Positions 1 through 11,199 of a stretch of DNA of 64,000 bases are shown one piece after another. The position numbers and the translations under genes were made by a program. How positions within the stretch are numbered: position 1 is the stretch's first letter; each line of letters starts with the position of its first letter. This DNA comes from Chrysogorgia sp. JL179-B06 (lineage: Eukaryota > Cnidaria > Anthozoa > Scleralcyonacea > Chrysogorgiidae). The stretch covers positions 1,869,492-1,933,491 of the forward strand of contig JAYKKM010000379.1 in assembly GCA_035772405.1 (NCBI GenBank), given 5' to 3'. The notes under the pieces were generated by a model, which did no database searches, was not told where the DNA came from, and saw only the letters and a program-made list of their open reading frames with translations.

Positions 1-219
1 TTGCCTTTTAAAAGATTTCATTCAATAGTGAAAGAGATATACATATTTCTCCAATAAGTCATTATACATGTGTAACGAAATTACATACATTTGCATATCA
101 AACAAACTGATATATCTCAAAAAGAAAGCAAAGAAACGAAAATCTTCAAAAGAAGTTACTTTATCACTTTGAAAGTTCTTCCAAACAAGACAATAAAACA
201 TTTTGAGGTTATGGGCACT
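1..219. repeat. MITE, AGTGCCC/TTAA family, right part
   Basis: This is the right end of a MITE also found complete at 24643-25114 and half-length at 18018-18240. The shared outer sequence runs through ATATCTCAAAAAGAAAGC to a terminal GGGCACT, followed by TTAA at 220-223. The left part lies beyond the window start. No coding potential is seen. It sits in the downstream intron of the MFSD6-like gene, and bases 224-640 of that intron hold nothing recognised. Confidence 0.7.
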
Positions 220-640
220 TTAATACTTGTGATTAAAGTTAATATTTGGTATTCATTACGTTAGATAAGAAGTACAGAAAGTTTAATTTTAAGTGTTAAA
301 ATTGATCCATTTTGATGGTTGTCGTCGTTGATAAAAAATCAACTTCTGTATGAAAGCAAAAGCACCATCTATCTGAAGCTTTAGGATCAGCATAATATTC
401 GAATGCTCTACAAGATTAGCTAATGTTGTGTTAGATTTTCATTTCTTCTACGAGCTTAAGTTTGAACCTTCATCCCTCATTTCGAGCGGTCCATCAAGTT
501 TTTATGCTTATTTCGGATGGTGAAAACTGGAGAGAACGACCAGCTTTTTGGTAAAATAACAATCATGTTTCTTACCACGGCCATGAAACCTGTTGTTCTG
601 AGAATAGTTCTTTAAGAGACAATAAATTCTGAATTCTTAC

Positions 641-1841
641 CGAGAATTACGGCCGAGCATGCCTTGGACCCAGCTTTTGAAAAATGAACCGTCAGACCTG
701 TGTAGGAAATCCCGTATGCGGCCGCCTGGAGAAGGTCGATAGCGAGAACAAGCCAGGGAATATTGGTGAAAGATATAGCCAAAAAGGAGACAGAAAATAG
801 GAATAAAGAGGCTGCTATGGTTTTAAGATCACCGACTTTTTCTATGAGGAATCCTGATAGATAAAACCACAGCGCTAAAAAGGGTCTGCGGATTAAACCA
901 GCCACACCCATAGTTGTCGGGCTTCCGGATAACTCGCTGATGTACCAGAACTCCCAGTAGAATTGAAAGCCAGTGCAGGAGCCGATGTAGAAGGCGACGA
1001 CTAACATGATTATGTAATGAAAGTCACATAAAATAGCTTTTACCTCAGTCCAATTGGTTACGCGATCCTCAAGGTATTCGTACTTAAACCAAGGTATGGC
1101 GAAAGAACACAAGATTAATCCCACCGCTGCCCAAATAAATGTTATGTGGTAGCCATCCCCAACAAATCCGCAAACACTGAGCTTGATGTGCGAAGCTAGC
1201 AGACCGACCGCGAGAAGGGAGACACTGGCACCGATGTGCGCCCACATGTAGTAACTACCGTAGCTTGCTCGCTCTTGCTTAAGGTACGTTATTGTTGCCA
1301 CATTTTGTAGAGAGAGAATTGCTCGATTCAAAACTGTAAACAGCGCTTTGGCGATAGCCATGAACACAAAGAGAGTGCTCAGCCAAGGGACAAAGTTGTT
1401 GTGCTTCACCTCCTCTGCTGGAGTTGGTATTTTCACGTTTGATTCTCCGTTGCTTGGAAGTACGTAAGTGTTTGATGATCTGTTGACAGACACGTTACGT
1501 TGGACATCGCTGGTTTCATTCATTGAAGACTCGCTTGGTTTTACAAAGCATGTTGGGAAAGACACTATAAGTGGTAAGAAATGAGCGAGTGAGATTAGGA
1601 AAATGACTGCGGTTGATAAAGTTAAAACGAGTTTCCTTGCTCGAAATCTGTCCCCAAGAAATCCAAACAGAGGTAATAATAGATGCTGGATGCCCATAAG
1701 TGATGACAAACCAATCTGAGATGGGCTGAAGCCAAGTTGTTTCAGGAAAAGATTGCTGTACTCTACAAAAACTATTATAGCGCTGTTTCCAAAAAGAAAA
1801 CTCCATTTCAACGCCAAAGATTCCATTGAAAATATCCCCAT
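641..1841 (-). CDS. MFSD6-like: MFSD6-like major facilitator transporter, first coding exon (partial gene)
   Basis: This exon encodes 400 codons plus one base, starting at the ATG at 1841. The product is a polytopic membrane protein of the MFS_1_like/MFSD6 type. Visible features are a first helix near residues 12-33, a second near 42-60, the MFS motif A form GFLGDRFRARK at 60-70, and a large luminal or extracellular loop at about 96-150 with three N-glycosylation sequons (NET 108, NVS 116, NRS 120). Further hydrophobic helices follow to residue 400. The open frame reads on to 612, but the codons after GTAATTCTCG form a strong donor (CG|GTAAGA, GT at 640-639). The exon therefore most likely ends at 641 in phase 1 and the remaining helices lie beyond the window. 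MFSD6-group proteins are poorly characterised orphan transporters, and no substrate can be inferred. A second Met at codon 6 is an alternative start. Confidence 0.8.
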
Positions 1842-2929
1842 GTTGCTGATAGGATATGTGGACGGCGATATCGGTGCAAGTACATGTGTCTAACGACAGG
1901 GGCGGATTTAAGTACGTCAAATAAGTCACGTGACTGGGGTAAAAAATTGCCAGATAAAGGCAAAACAAACAAGATATTGTTGCGTGTTTACTAATGAAAG
2001 TAACATTGGTTGCTATGTTGTCATATTCCATGCATAGCAACAGGTTTGCGTTAGTACTTCAGTCAAAGTTTTTTGACAAATTTATTCTGATTGGTTTGAT
2101 AGTATTGGGATGGCTGCACGCCGTAGTCGCTTCAGACTAATCTGCTTCACTTTCGACTAATGTGCAGCTCGCTTAATTGCTACATCATGCCTTCGGTGAA
2201 TTACTGGCAGCTATTGGTTCACTAAATTCCGACGAACTGTCTCTAACGGGAGATTTGTCGCGAACTGTCTCTCACGGCATATTCGTCGTGTGGTGTACAA
2301 GGCGTCAAATGGGATTTATTAATTATGGCTTATGCAATTGTTTTTGAACGTACGGGGCAGATATATTTCTTTATTTTTATACTTATATTTATCTCCAAAC
2401 AACAGTGTTAATAAAATATACAAAAAACAAAAACGTAACAACCATTAGTATTGTTTAGAAATAGCCTATTGCATTAATTTCATTCGAAAGGCTTGTTATT
2501 CAACAAGGAAACTTATCAAGGAAAAGCTTGTCATGTTTGAAACTTGGCCTATGTAAACGGCATGTCGAGGAAAATGTTATTCATAACCAATTTGAATTTT
2601 GTATTAAAATGACCGTAGTTTTGGTTGTTTCAACTAATAAATTTGGCTGTTTCAACACGAAACAAATGGTCAACTGAGACAACCGAATTGAATTTGTTGT
2701 TTTAACCAATCTGTTTTTACAGTGAGTGATTGTAAATCTCATAGCTATGAGTTTCTTTGTATACGCGCACTTCGTAACAAGAAACTGTCGTGGTGGGTTT
2801 TTGCGGTTGGACACTAGGCATTAATAGCAGAAACCCTTCCGTCTCCTCATTGGTCGATATATTTAGTATCACTTGATGTAATCCATAAAACTGATTTGAA
2901 AATATGGAAAAGATGTTCAACTGCCGAAA
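1842..2929. other. intergenic, upstream of the MFSD6-like gene; nothing recognised
   Basis: No gene, RNA or known element is supported here. There is a short direct repeat around GAACTGTCTCT (2238-2275). Open frames on the minus strand overlap the start of the MFSD6-like exon or are AT-rich noise. The promoter of the MFSD6-like gene should lie in the first few hundred bases, but no clear core element is visible. Confidence 0.4.
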
Positions 2930-3060
2930 TGGTGAAATAGAATACTCTAAAATGTTGGTGCACTAACGTTTCGAGTGAAGGCCATTCAACGGTTACGTGT
3001 CACTCTCTGAGGAAGGCCTTCGCTCGAAACGTTAGACCAAACCTTTTAGAGTGGCAATTG
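2930..3060. repeat. small foldback with CGAAACGTTAG arms
   Basis: The left part carries CTAACGTTTCGAGTGAAGGCC and the right part carries its near-complement GGCCTTCGCTCGAAACGTTAG, about 50 bp apart. The flanks ACTCTAAAATGTTGGTG and CCTTTTAGAGTG are also complementary. Related sequence occurs at 24400-24500 and 31945-32430. The right arm contains CTGAGGA ahead of GAAAC, a weak hammerhead-like core. Confidence 0.6.
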
Positions 3061-3089
3061 AAACACCACGCGGGAACCGTAATTTAAAA

Positions 3090-3500
3090 ATAAAGATTAA
3101 AGCCCAGCAAATGACTTTTAGACAAGATATGACAGAAATTTTGAAATTTATTAGCTAACGTTTCGTTGCGACATGCAATATCGTCAGAGCGATTTAAATT
3201 ATTTGATACAAGTAGGTAAACATATATACACAGGTCAGTTCATTCAGTATTAGGTTACAAAACGGTCAAAAATTTTAATCGCTTTCAATTTTAATTTTTT
3301 TTATTTATAATCGTTTTTTTTTAAATTTTTTACCGTTTTGTAACCTAATACTGAATGAACAGTGTATATATGTATACCTACTTGTATCAAATCATTTAAA
3401 TCCCTCTGAAGATGTTGCATGTCGCAACGAAACGTTAGCTAATAAATTTCAAATTTCTGTCATGTCTTGTCTAAAAGTTATTTTGGGCTTTAACCTTTTA
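3090..3500. repeat. foldback element of about 410 bp with hammerhead-like motifs in both arms
   Basis: A long inverted repeat: arms of roughly 175 bp (about 3092-3268 and 3332-3497) surround an AT-rich loop. Each arm, read outward, holds a CTGANGA box, a short stem II and GAAAC. On the plus strand these are CTGAAGA 3406-3412, stem GTTGC/GCAAC at 3414-3418 and 3424-3428, and GAAA 3429-3432. On the minus strand the arm has CTGACGA at 3187-3181 and a 4-bp stem. Position 7 of the hammerhead core tolerates any base, so the box is formally allowed. Stems I and III are weak, so activity is doubtful. Confidence 0.65.
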
Positions 3501-3622
3501 GAGTATTCTATTTGTAGTTCTACACTGCCCACGCTGCAGCACAACACGTTTATCCTGGGAGATAATCTCGTCGTTATCCCCGTTATCCGCGGTAGGGAAC
3601 AATTTCTCACAAGTTGTACACT

Positions 3623-3758
3623 ATATGCATGCCACATATACACATATAGATTGTATAGACTTTATAATGAAAGTTCTGATGGGGTTGAAGTTTGCGAGCT
3701 ACTGTAGTTGGGCTTTATGCCTTAAACTCGCTAGTAAATCGATTTGGAAAGAATGTCA

Positions 3759-3765
<7 letters not shown>
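3623..3765. repeat. dispersed repeat, copy 1 (second copy 4887-5022)
   Basis: A segment of about 140 bp beginning CTATATGCATG and ending GGAAAGAATGTC is repeated almost unchanged at 4887-5022. Both copies run directly into (TA)n and then SINE-related sequence. The whole block was therefore probably duplicated together, or the same composite element inserted twice. Confidence 0.7.

Positions 3766-3823
<58 letters not shown>
3761..3823. repeat. (TA)n microsatellite
   Basis: Uninterrupted alternating TA of about 63 bp between the dispersed repeat and SINE-related sequence. Confidence 0.95.
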
Positions 3824-3826
<3 letters not shown>

Positions 3827-3852
3827 AATATTTGGCATTTCACTCGATTAAA

Positions 3853-4130
3853 CTACATGTTCTAAGGATTTATGGTGAAGGAAAATTTCGAGTGTAGAAA
3901 TATATACATTTTAAGACCAAACCGGGCCAGTTGCGAAAAATGCAACTTCAGGCCTTCTGGCTGGAATTGAACCCGCGACCCTGCGATGCTAGTGCAGTGG
4001 TCTAACAGGGTCGCGAGTTCAATTCCAGCCGGAAGGCCTGAAGTTGCATTTTTCGCAACTGGCCCGGTTTGGTCTTAAAATGTATATATTTCTACACTCG
4101 AAATTTTCCTTCACCATAAATCCTTAGAAT
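3853..4130. repeat. SINE 3' region in snapback (palindromic) form
   Basis: Left arm 3861-3984 and right arm about 4006-4130 are near-perfect inverted copies of the same sequence. It includes part of a tRNA-like region, shown by the B-box-like GTTCAATTCC. The loop of about 20 bp is the anticodon-side sequence. The parent element is the tRNA-Ala-like SINE seen at 5032-5477 and 38700-38990. A template switch or an inverted insertion could have made it. Confidence 0.7.
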
Positions 4131-4154
4131 ATATATATATATATATATATATAT
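4131..4154. repeat. (TA)n microsatellite, short
   Basis: About 24 bp of TA directly after the snapback SINE. Confidence 0.9.
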
Positions 4155-4315
4155 AATCGAAATCGGCAGAAAATTAATTAGTATTCTTTATTTTTAAAGC
4201 GATCTATTGTGGTAGTTTGAAAGCCATAGACACCTCTGAACCATAGGAACAGACAAAATTTTAAAATATTTTTTAAAAGCTTTTGAAAAGTTATCTTAAT
4301 AGCCCGAGGTCTTAA

Positions 4316-4859
4316 AGTGCCACTACGATGAAAATTCAACCCCGTCTTTTAGATTTTCTTTAGCATAGAATAGTATTTCAGGGTCGAAAGTGATCATTGA
4401 TGTAAAAAAAAACTAAAAAATGGTATTTTGAAGTAAGTATTTTGAGCTCTGAAATCACTATTATTTAGGCCACCATTACTAAAAACGTGTTCCAAGTGAG
4501 CCCGCAATTTCAAAAGGTAATATTGTTTGTAACGTCAGATTCTCAATGCTACGCCTGAATTTCGGTCGCGGTTATTTGTTTTCTTGTTTTTTTCGAGAAG
4601 TAGATGAAATGTCCAGCCTTTCAGACGAAGAATTTGAAAAAACGACCTTGATTTACTTGAAGAATTAGCCACGTGGAGTCTTCGCGTGGTCAAGAACATG
4701 AACAATTAATGGCGGACATAACAACTCCAGATTCGGAGTAAGAAAAATAATACTTGCCATCGTCGAATCGCAAAACGGTTTCGACCAAGTAATATTTAGC
4801 AGCTCTGCTTTATAAATACGTAAAAATACCGATAGGTAAAAATTGATCGTAGTGGCACT
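4316..4859. mobile_element. 544-bp MITE flanked by TTAA target duplication
   Basis: The element starts AGTGCCACTACGAT and ends with the complement ATCGTAGTGGCACT, with TTAA at 4312-4315 and 4860-4863. It has no coding capacity. The flanking sequence (AAAAGTTATCTT ... GAGGTC before, GACCGTGTTTTT after) recurs at 6440-6495 with one uninterrupted TTAA, so that locus looks like a related empty site. TTAA duplications are typical of piggyBac-group elements. The ends here do not begin CCC as many piggyBac ends do, so the assignment is tentative. Confidence 0.8.
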
Positions 4860-4886
4860 TTAAGACCGTGTTTTTTAGTTGTATAC

Positions 4887-5022
4887 TATATGCATGTCAC
4901 ATACACATATATATTGTATAGACTTTATAATGGGACGTTCTGATGGGGCTGAACTTTGCGAGCTAGTTGGGCTTTATGCCTTAAACTCGCTAGTAAATCG
5001 ATTTGGAAAGAATGTCGGCATA
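4887..5022. repeat. dispersed repeat, copy 2
   Basis: Second copy of the 3623-3765 segment with a few substitutions, again followed by a short TA run and then the SINE. Confidence 0.7.
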
Positions 5023-5031
5023 TATATATAT

Positions 5032-5307
5032 AGGTAATATTTGGCATTTCACTCGATCAAACTACATGTTGAAAGGATTTATGGTGAAGGAAAATTTCGA
5101 GTGTTGGAATACATACATTTTAAGACCAAACCGGGACCAGTTACGAAAAATGCAACTTAGCGGCCTTCCGGTAGGAATTAAACCCGCGACTCTGCGATTG
5201 CTAGTGCAGTGCTCTGACCACTGAGCTACGGAAGCCGTTGCCGAGAGCCTAGTCACGAGTTCTGTATATATGGTGGTAATGCCGGGATAAGATTCTGGGT
5301 ATATTAT
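5032..5307 (-). mobile_element. tRNA-Ala-like SINE, copy 1 of a tandem pair
   Basis: On the minus strand the head is a tRNA-like region (5236-5162) with an A box TAGCTCAGTGGTCAGAGC, a B-box relative in the T arm (GTTTAATTCC here, GGTTCAATTCC in the best copy) and an AGC anticodon position, which would be alanine. The body follows through TGCATTTTTCG and TTTTCCTTCACC to a tail TGCCAAATATTACCT. The next copy starts at 5308, giving a 276-bp period. These are pol III promoter elements of a tRNA-derived SINE, not a functional tRNA: the acceptor stem is imperfect and the body is shared with other copies. Confidence 0.75.
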
Positions 5308-5657
<350 letters not shown>

Positions 5658-5878
5658 AATCTAGATATGGGCATGAGAACTAATTATACACAAACGATTG
5701 CCAGTGACAACCGCTTGTGGGATAAACAGCGGTCATGCGCACATCTAGAGAGCGTGAAGCGGTATAGGGCCAGAGTGGTCAAACTACCACAAGGGTAGTG
5801 GGCGTTGCATTATCGCTAAAGGACACCTACAACAACTTCACAGAGTGCTCAACAACACCGAAGTGAAGGAGCGTAATA

Positions 5879-5937
5879 GTACAATATCTACAGACACGTG
5901 TTTCGCTGTTCCACAGCTCATCAGTGTAGCTTGGTAC
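5879..5937 (-). ncRNA. type I hammerhead ribozyme, copy C (best conserved)
   Basis: On the minus strand the elements are, in order: stem I outer strand GTAC (5937-5934), internal loop CAAG, CTACA (5929-5925), core CTGATGA (5924-5918), and stem II GCTGT-GGA-ACAGC with five perfect pairs (5917-5905). Then come GAAA (5904-5901), stem III ACAC/GTGT, the cut after GTC (5893|5892), and the returning stem I strand TGTAG (5892-5888) ... GTAC (5882-5879). Stem I pairs 5+4 with an internal loop able to contact loop II. Every invariant catalytic base is present, so this copy is predicted to be active. Confidence 0.85.
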
Positions 5938-5949
5938 AATCTAGATATG

Positions 5950-6381
<432 letters not shown>

Positions 6382-6416
<35 letters not shown>

Positions 6417-6430
6417 TATATTATATATTT
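6382..6430. repeat. (TA)n microsatellite, interrupted
   Basis: TA run of about 48 bp with interruptions. Confidence 0.9.
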
Positions 6431-6439
6431 AAATATTTT

Positions 6440-6545
6440 TTAAAGCTTTTGAAAAGTTATCTTCATAGCCCTTGGTCTTAAGACCGTGTTTTTCACGCAT
6501 CCGTGACTCAGAAGTCTGTCAAACTACGACAATAGATTGTTTTAA
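6440..6545. repeat. second copy of the MITE target region, with empty TTAA site at 6478-6481
   Basis: GGTCTTAAGACCGTG here matches the two flanks of the 4316-4859 MITE joined at a single TTAA. The following CTGTCAAACTACGACAATAGAT is the near-complement of 4200-4225, so both places derive from one older inverted-repeat element. Confidence 0.75.
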
Positions 6546-6593
6546 AATTATTTTTTTCGGTTTACTTTTTTAATACACCTGTATATTTATCAT

Positions 6594-6735
6594 TTATAGA
6601 CCAGGAGCGAGAGGAATTCGACAATTACTCCGCGAGATGATATATCATGCCGAGGGGTAATATTTCGACAAATTCCCCAAGAGGAGTGTCTATAAATTAT
6701 ATGTTATACCGAAACAATCTTAAATACTGTCTTAA
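6594..6735. repeat. foldback with TATAGACC...GGTCTATA-type ends, copy 1
   Basis: Arms rich in GAATTCG and ATATTTCG face each other around a short centre. The same element occurs at 17225-17372, where the arms are better conserved (TATAGTCCGG...CCGGGTCTATA). Confidence 0.6.
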
Positions 6736-7724
6736 AACGTCTTGTAACGTCTTGTTGTTCTTCCATTGTTGACAGTATCGTCTTGGTTTACGTGCGTGTT
6801 ATTTGGTTTTCGCGCGTGGTATTTGGTTTCGCGCGTGGTACTCGAGCTCCAATTCCCTCCATACCAGGAATTCGAGTTAGTTGGCAGACAAATCGAAGCG
6901 GTCAATGGCGATTTGTGATCTGATAAAGGTTTTTACGAACGGTATGCAAGTTTGCCTAATATAAATAGTAGGCACGCATGTTGTACTTGAACTCGTTAAT
7001 TCCAAATATGATTATGTATTGAGACTCGATGATTCCAAATCTGTTTTCGAGATTGAAATCGGTTAAACGTTGACCGAGATAACTTTTAAAAACTAGGACG
7101 AAACGACCTTGTGCGAAGTCTGGGACCATGGATGGGAAAAAACTCTAGCCGGGAGGGGTAAAAAGGCGTGCGAGGGGTTATTGAGGATACATATATTCTA
7201 GTATTACTCAAAATTGTGAAAACTTGTTAGAACTAAAAACAGACGTCCAGGTGTCGATTTCTTCAGTTCAAAACGTCAGTATTTCGAAATTCGGTGTCGC
7301 ATCGTATATATGCAAATTCGAACTCAAGGCGAATTTGCATGTTAGCAGGAACCGATATTCTATAATTGTGAAAATTGAGTAGATCAGTAAATCCTCGTGA
7401 GGCTTGACGAAACATTTAATCACTAATATCCCGAAAAGTCATGCTAAATATTTTGTAATATTACGGTTACCGAGGCAATAAACTAATTTTAAGAACTGGG
7501 CACTAGTTTGTTATTTGAAACTAGCTTATTTTTTCAAACTTGTTATCCAGTTAATTCGGATACGAGTAATGGCGAATTAGCGAACATTGTGTGTTGAGGA
7601 GAAGACGTCACAGGCGACTCGTCTCAGTTTCAGTAACGGTTATCGTCCAAATTAATGGCAGCCGTACGTAAATTTCATGGAGAGCAGATACTAAAATGCT
7701 GTTTATTATAAGTCTAAATTAGGT
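6736..7724. repeat. dispersed repeat containing GGCGATTTGTGATCTGA, copy 1; remainder unassigned
   Basis: The part at about 6890-7090 (GGCGATTTGTGATCTGA, TTTTTACGAA, TTCCAAATCTGTTTTC) recurs at 16440-16640 and, on the opposite strand, at 27540-27850. No protein is encoded. The rest (7100-7724) shows no recognised feature. Confidence 0.55.
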
Positions 7725-8125
7725 CCACAATACGCACACGTGTCTGCTGAAGTTGTTTGAGTAATAGATGCAATATGAACAGCTGATCTATATGGGATTT
7801 ACAAAATGAGCTGTTGTAAATCCCATACGGATCGACCTCAAATATATTGTATCGTACATAAAGAGTGAGTGTCAGGGTAATGCATTGCGCGCTTGTGTTT
7901 TTCTCCCCGGCCATTTTGTGAGACGCCTAATTCAAATCGTGATCCGAATCCGTCGATATCTTTGCAATCCTTTCATTAAAGGTGTTAGTTTGTCGATTTC
8001 CAAAGTGAAAATATACTAGACTGAATATTTTTATTGATATTTGTTGTAAACTTCCGTATTGATCTATATGAAAACAATAACAAACACCCACATGCATGAC
8101 CCTGACACTCACTCTTTAAAGTACA
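7725..8125. repeat. imperfect inverted repeat around GAGTGAGTGTCAGGGT
   Basis: GAGTGAGTGTCAGGGTAATGCA (7864-7885) faces ATGCATGACCCTGACACTCACTC (8092-8116), and parts of the interior also pair. Two short minus-strand open frames lie inside but have no protein-like character. Confidence 0.5.
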
Positions 8126-8785
8126 AATGCATCTAAATAACTATGTTAACCAACTAATTTGGTGATATGCGCTATTTTAGAGTAGTAAAACGAAAATAAC
8201 TTTATCTTCGCTGTATATTGGGACTTGGGAGAAATCTCTTACTGATTTACAGATTTTGAATTATAAATATTAATTTATTTTGAATTTTCTGCATGAATTA
8301 TTAATGATTCTTTAAATAATATAAAAGAAGTTAAAGAATGTAGTAAATAGTAGTTAAAATATCGGTCGCAAATATTTTAACGAACTTGGAAAATGAATAG
8401 AATATATGATGCATACTTTGAAAGTTGTAGAGACGGTACAAACAAATTATTTTAACTTCTGTAAAGTTAACTTTGATAAAACATTGATGTTTTATTAATC
8501 AATGTTTTATCCTGTGTTAAAGATGCTGATTAAATATTAATTTCTTTTGAATTTTCTTCATGTATTATTAATGAGTTTTACAAGTTGAGAATAGACAATA
8601 GGCCGGTTTAGTATAGTAAGTTGGTGTAAATACAATATCTTTCACTCCGACGTTAAATTCACTAGATTACGCGACATAAATACAATCCGTACGTATGCCT
8701 AAAACCGACTGTCTCCGCGGGTCGAGCGGACGCGTAATATGATATCCTGAGTCCCGATCCATGAAATCCGATGAAATTCCGAACC
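8126..8785. other. AT-rich intergenic, nothing recognised
   Basis: Only a degenerate 40-bp direct repeat is visible (8262-8300 and 8536-8575, around GAATTTTCTGCATGAATTATT). Confidence 0.4.
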
Positions 8786-9488
8786 CGCAAGTGACGCCTG
8801 TGGTGTGTTTCTCGGTATTATTCTATATTAGTTACTTACTGTATGTAAATTATAATGTTTTACTGATTTAATGAAAGTGGAGTCTCATAAATGAGAACAC
8901 GGCGCGTATGTAACCTATATAGGCGCTTATATGAGACCGCGCGGCGGCCCTTACTAAATTGCACGCGCGGTAATTGGTTTAAAATTTAAATAAAATTAAA
9001 ATTAAAATTAAATTAAATTTAAATTAAATTTAAATTAAATTAAATTTAAATTAAATTAAATTTAAATTAAATTAAATTTTTAAATTAAATTTAAATTAAA
9101 ATTAAAACTCGAAACAGCTCTCACTGGGTGCCACGTGATCCGCGTGACTGACGATCACTGAAAGCTGAAACGACAATTGCACGCACGGTAATTTGAAACT
9201 CAAACAGCTGTCACTGGATGCCACGTGAATACTCGTGCCCCGTTGTGTGAGAAAACACGTGTGTTTTCACTTCTCAGCTTTCAGTGATCGTCACGCGTAT
9301 TATGTCGTCTCAGCTTTCAGTGATCGTCACGCGTACTCACGTGGCACGCGGTCTCATATAAGCGCCTAGGTCACATAAACACCGTGCTCTCGCTTATAAG
9401 ACTCCACTTTCATTAAATAAGTAAAACATTAGAATTTACATACAGTAATATAGAATAAAACAGAGAAACACACCACAGGCGTCAGAGT
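8786..9488. repeat. foldback element of about 700 bp with AATTTAAAT-satellite core
   Basis: Outer arms of about 155 bp (8790-8945 and 9335-9485) are complementary, e.g. GACGCCTGTGGTGTGTTTC at the left end against GAAACACACCACAGGCGTC at the right. The core holds a TTTAAATTAAA-type low-complexity tract (8975-9110). It also holds a direct repeat built on ACGTGATCCGCGTGACTGAC and CAGCTTTCAGTGATCGTCACGC. Confidence 0.75.
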
Positions 9489-9499
9489 TGGGCTCCCTG

Positions 9500-9780
9500 T
9501 ACCCGCAACAGCGATTTGTGATCTTTAATCTTTAATCTTTAATCTTTAATAAAATCTTTGCCAACCAATATACACAATAAACAATTACATTACACAAAAT
9601 TACAAACAAAAAAATATATACAAAAAAACAACAACAAAAAAACAACAAAAAAAACCTGGCTGGCTGGATAGTGGTAGGGGGAAACTTAATTCCCATTTTT
9701 GAACCACTCTCCTTACAGTAATAAATAAAATAATAAATAAAATAAAATAAAAATCTAATTCAGTGGTTTTTAGATAAATA
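9500..9780. repeat. low complexity: (TCTTTAA)n, A-rich and (AATAA)n tracts
   Basis: TCTTTAA units at about 9521-9550 are followed by A-rich CAACAACAAAAAAAC sequence and AATAAATAAAATAA runs (9718-9755). It may include the reversed 3' end of a retroelement, but no coding part is attached. Confidence 0.6.
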
Positions 9781-11199
9781 GTTCCAAAGAGATCTTTTGA
9801 AGGAAGCCAAACTAGGTGATGTTATAACCTCGTTAGGTAATGATCACATACTGATACATTTCCAAAAACCTCCGACAGATTAACGACCGATACTAGACAT
9901 GCGCAGTATCGATATATCGTATGACCACAAGGCATATGCTTGCACAAACATAAAAAATCATTAATAGTTCACCGAAAAATCAAAGGAAATCACCGTTTAA
10001 ACTGCCACGAAAACTGTGATGCAGATGATCGACAATAATACAGGTTTCACTTATGCCGATGAATAACAATGCGTGTATATAAATTGCTTATTGACAGAGC
10101 GTGAGGTCTAACCGAGCGAGTTTCGTGCAAAAAACAGAGGTCCGATATCCAGACTGAACAAGCGAGGTCAATAAGCTGTTTATTATATGATCTCAAAAAC
10201 AATTTTTAACCGTCACTGTCTTTGCTTTCCAATTCGCTGGTGTGCATTTCGGTTGGCCTTTTCATTTTCATTGATTATACGCTCTACTCGCTCTACACAA
10301 ACAAAGATTTTTACATCGAAAAAAACGCCTATTACCATCGAAATGTATTACAAAATATAACGTAACATTTCGTTCACTGATGACAGACCAGCGAAGCCAT
10401 TCCGCTAACATGGATCCTGCATTCTCCAAGTGATTTTCACTATTCTGACAAGGAAACAGATGAAAATGCCACTTTCGTTACAAAAAGCCAGCAACAAAAC
10501 AAGACAGGTCTTTTTAACAAGTCAGAATGCAAAAATAACAACAAAAAACTGGTGGGACTTAAACATCCTTCAAATTACCTTGAGTTTCAATCATGGCGGA
10601 ACTAAAATACATGACCTACCTTCCCTCGACTCTCGATTATCTCCTTGGGCTTTGTAAGTTCTTCATGAAGGTCAGAAAGTTAGACGAAAGCGAATACAAA
10701 CCAAGTACGCCTAACATTCATTGCTGTATCATGCATTCTTTATATTCACAATCGTTTTACTTAGCAAATTTTATGTGCTAGCACGTTTTCCGAAGGCATC
10801 TAAACTCGCACGGCTATTGTTTTAAAAAAATACTGCTAGCCATCGCGATCGAAGGTTGTTTATATCAGTTATTCAGTTTATCTCGCCTTTGTAAAACCTC
10901 CTCCGGCAAGAACAACATCCGGGACAGCCGTCCGAATACAGAAAAAGACAGACGGTGGGCCGCGGATACGCATTTTTACGGACCGGGCATTAACCATTCA
11001 GAATTCAGGATATGAGAAAGCCATATAATAATACTCTACTATTTAAGAAAAAATATGTTGCATATAACTTAATTGTTTTTTGTGTCCTTCTACGCATTTG
11101 AGGTCTGAATTAACGGTCTAATTACGAATTGGACGTTCACGATGTGAAAAAACAGACAATTTCGCCACTCTTGTTAAAGAAGTGTTAATTATAAATCAA
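9781..11199. other. intergenic, nothing recognised
   Basis: Short plus-strand open frames at 10430-10781 are AT-rich, have no recognisable domain and are not treated as genes. Confidence 0.4.

Noticed and set aside
1516..2040. 174-residue minus-strand frame overlapping the MFSD6-like exon
   Set aside because: It is in another frame of the same exon, has no domain and no family-like sequence.
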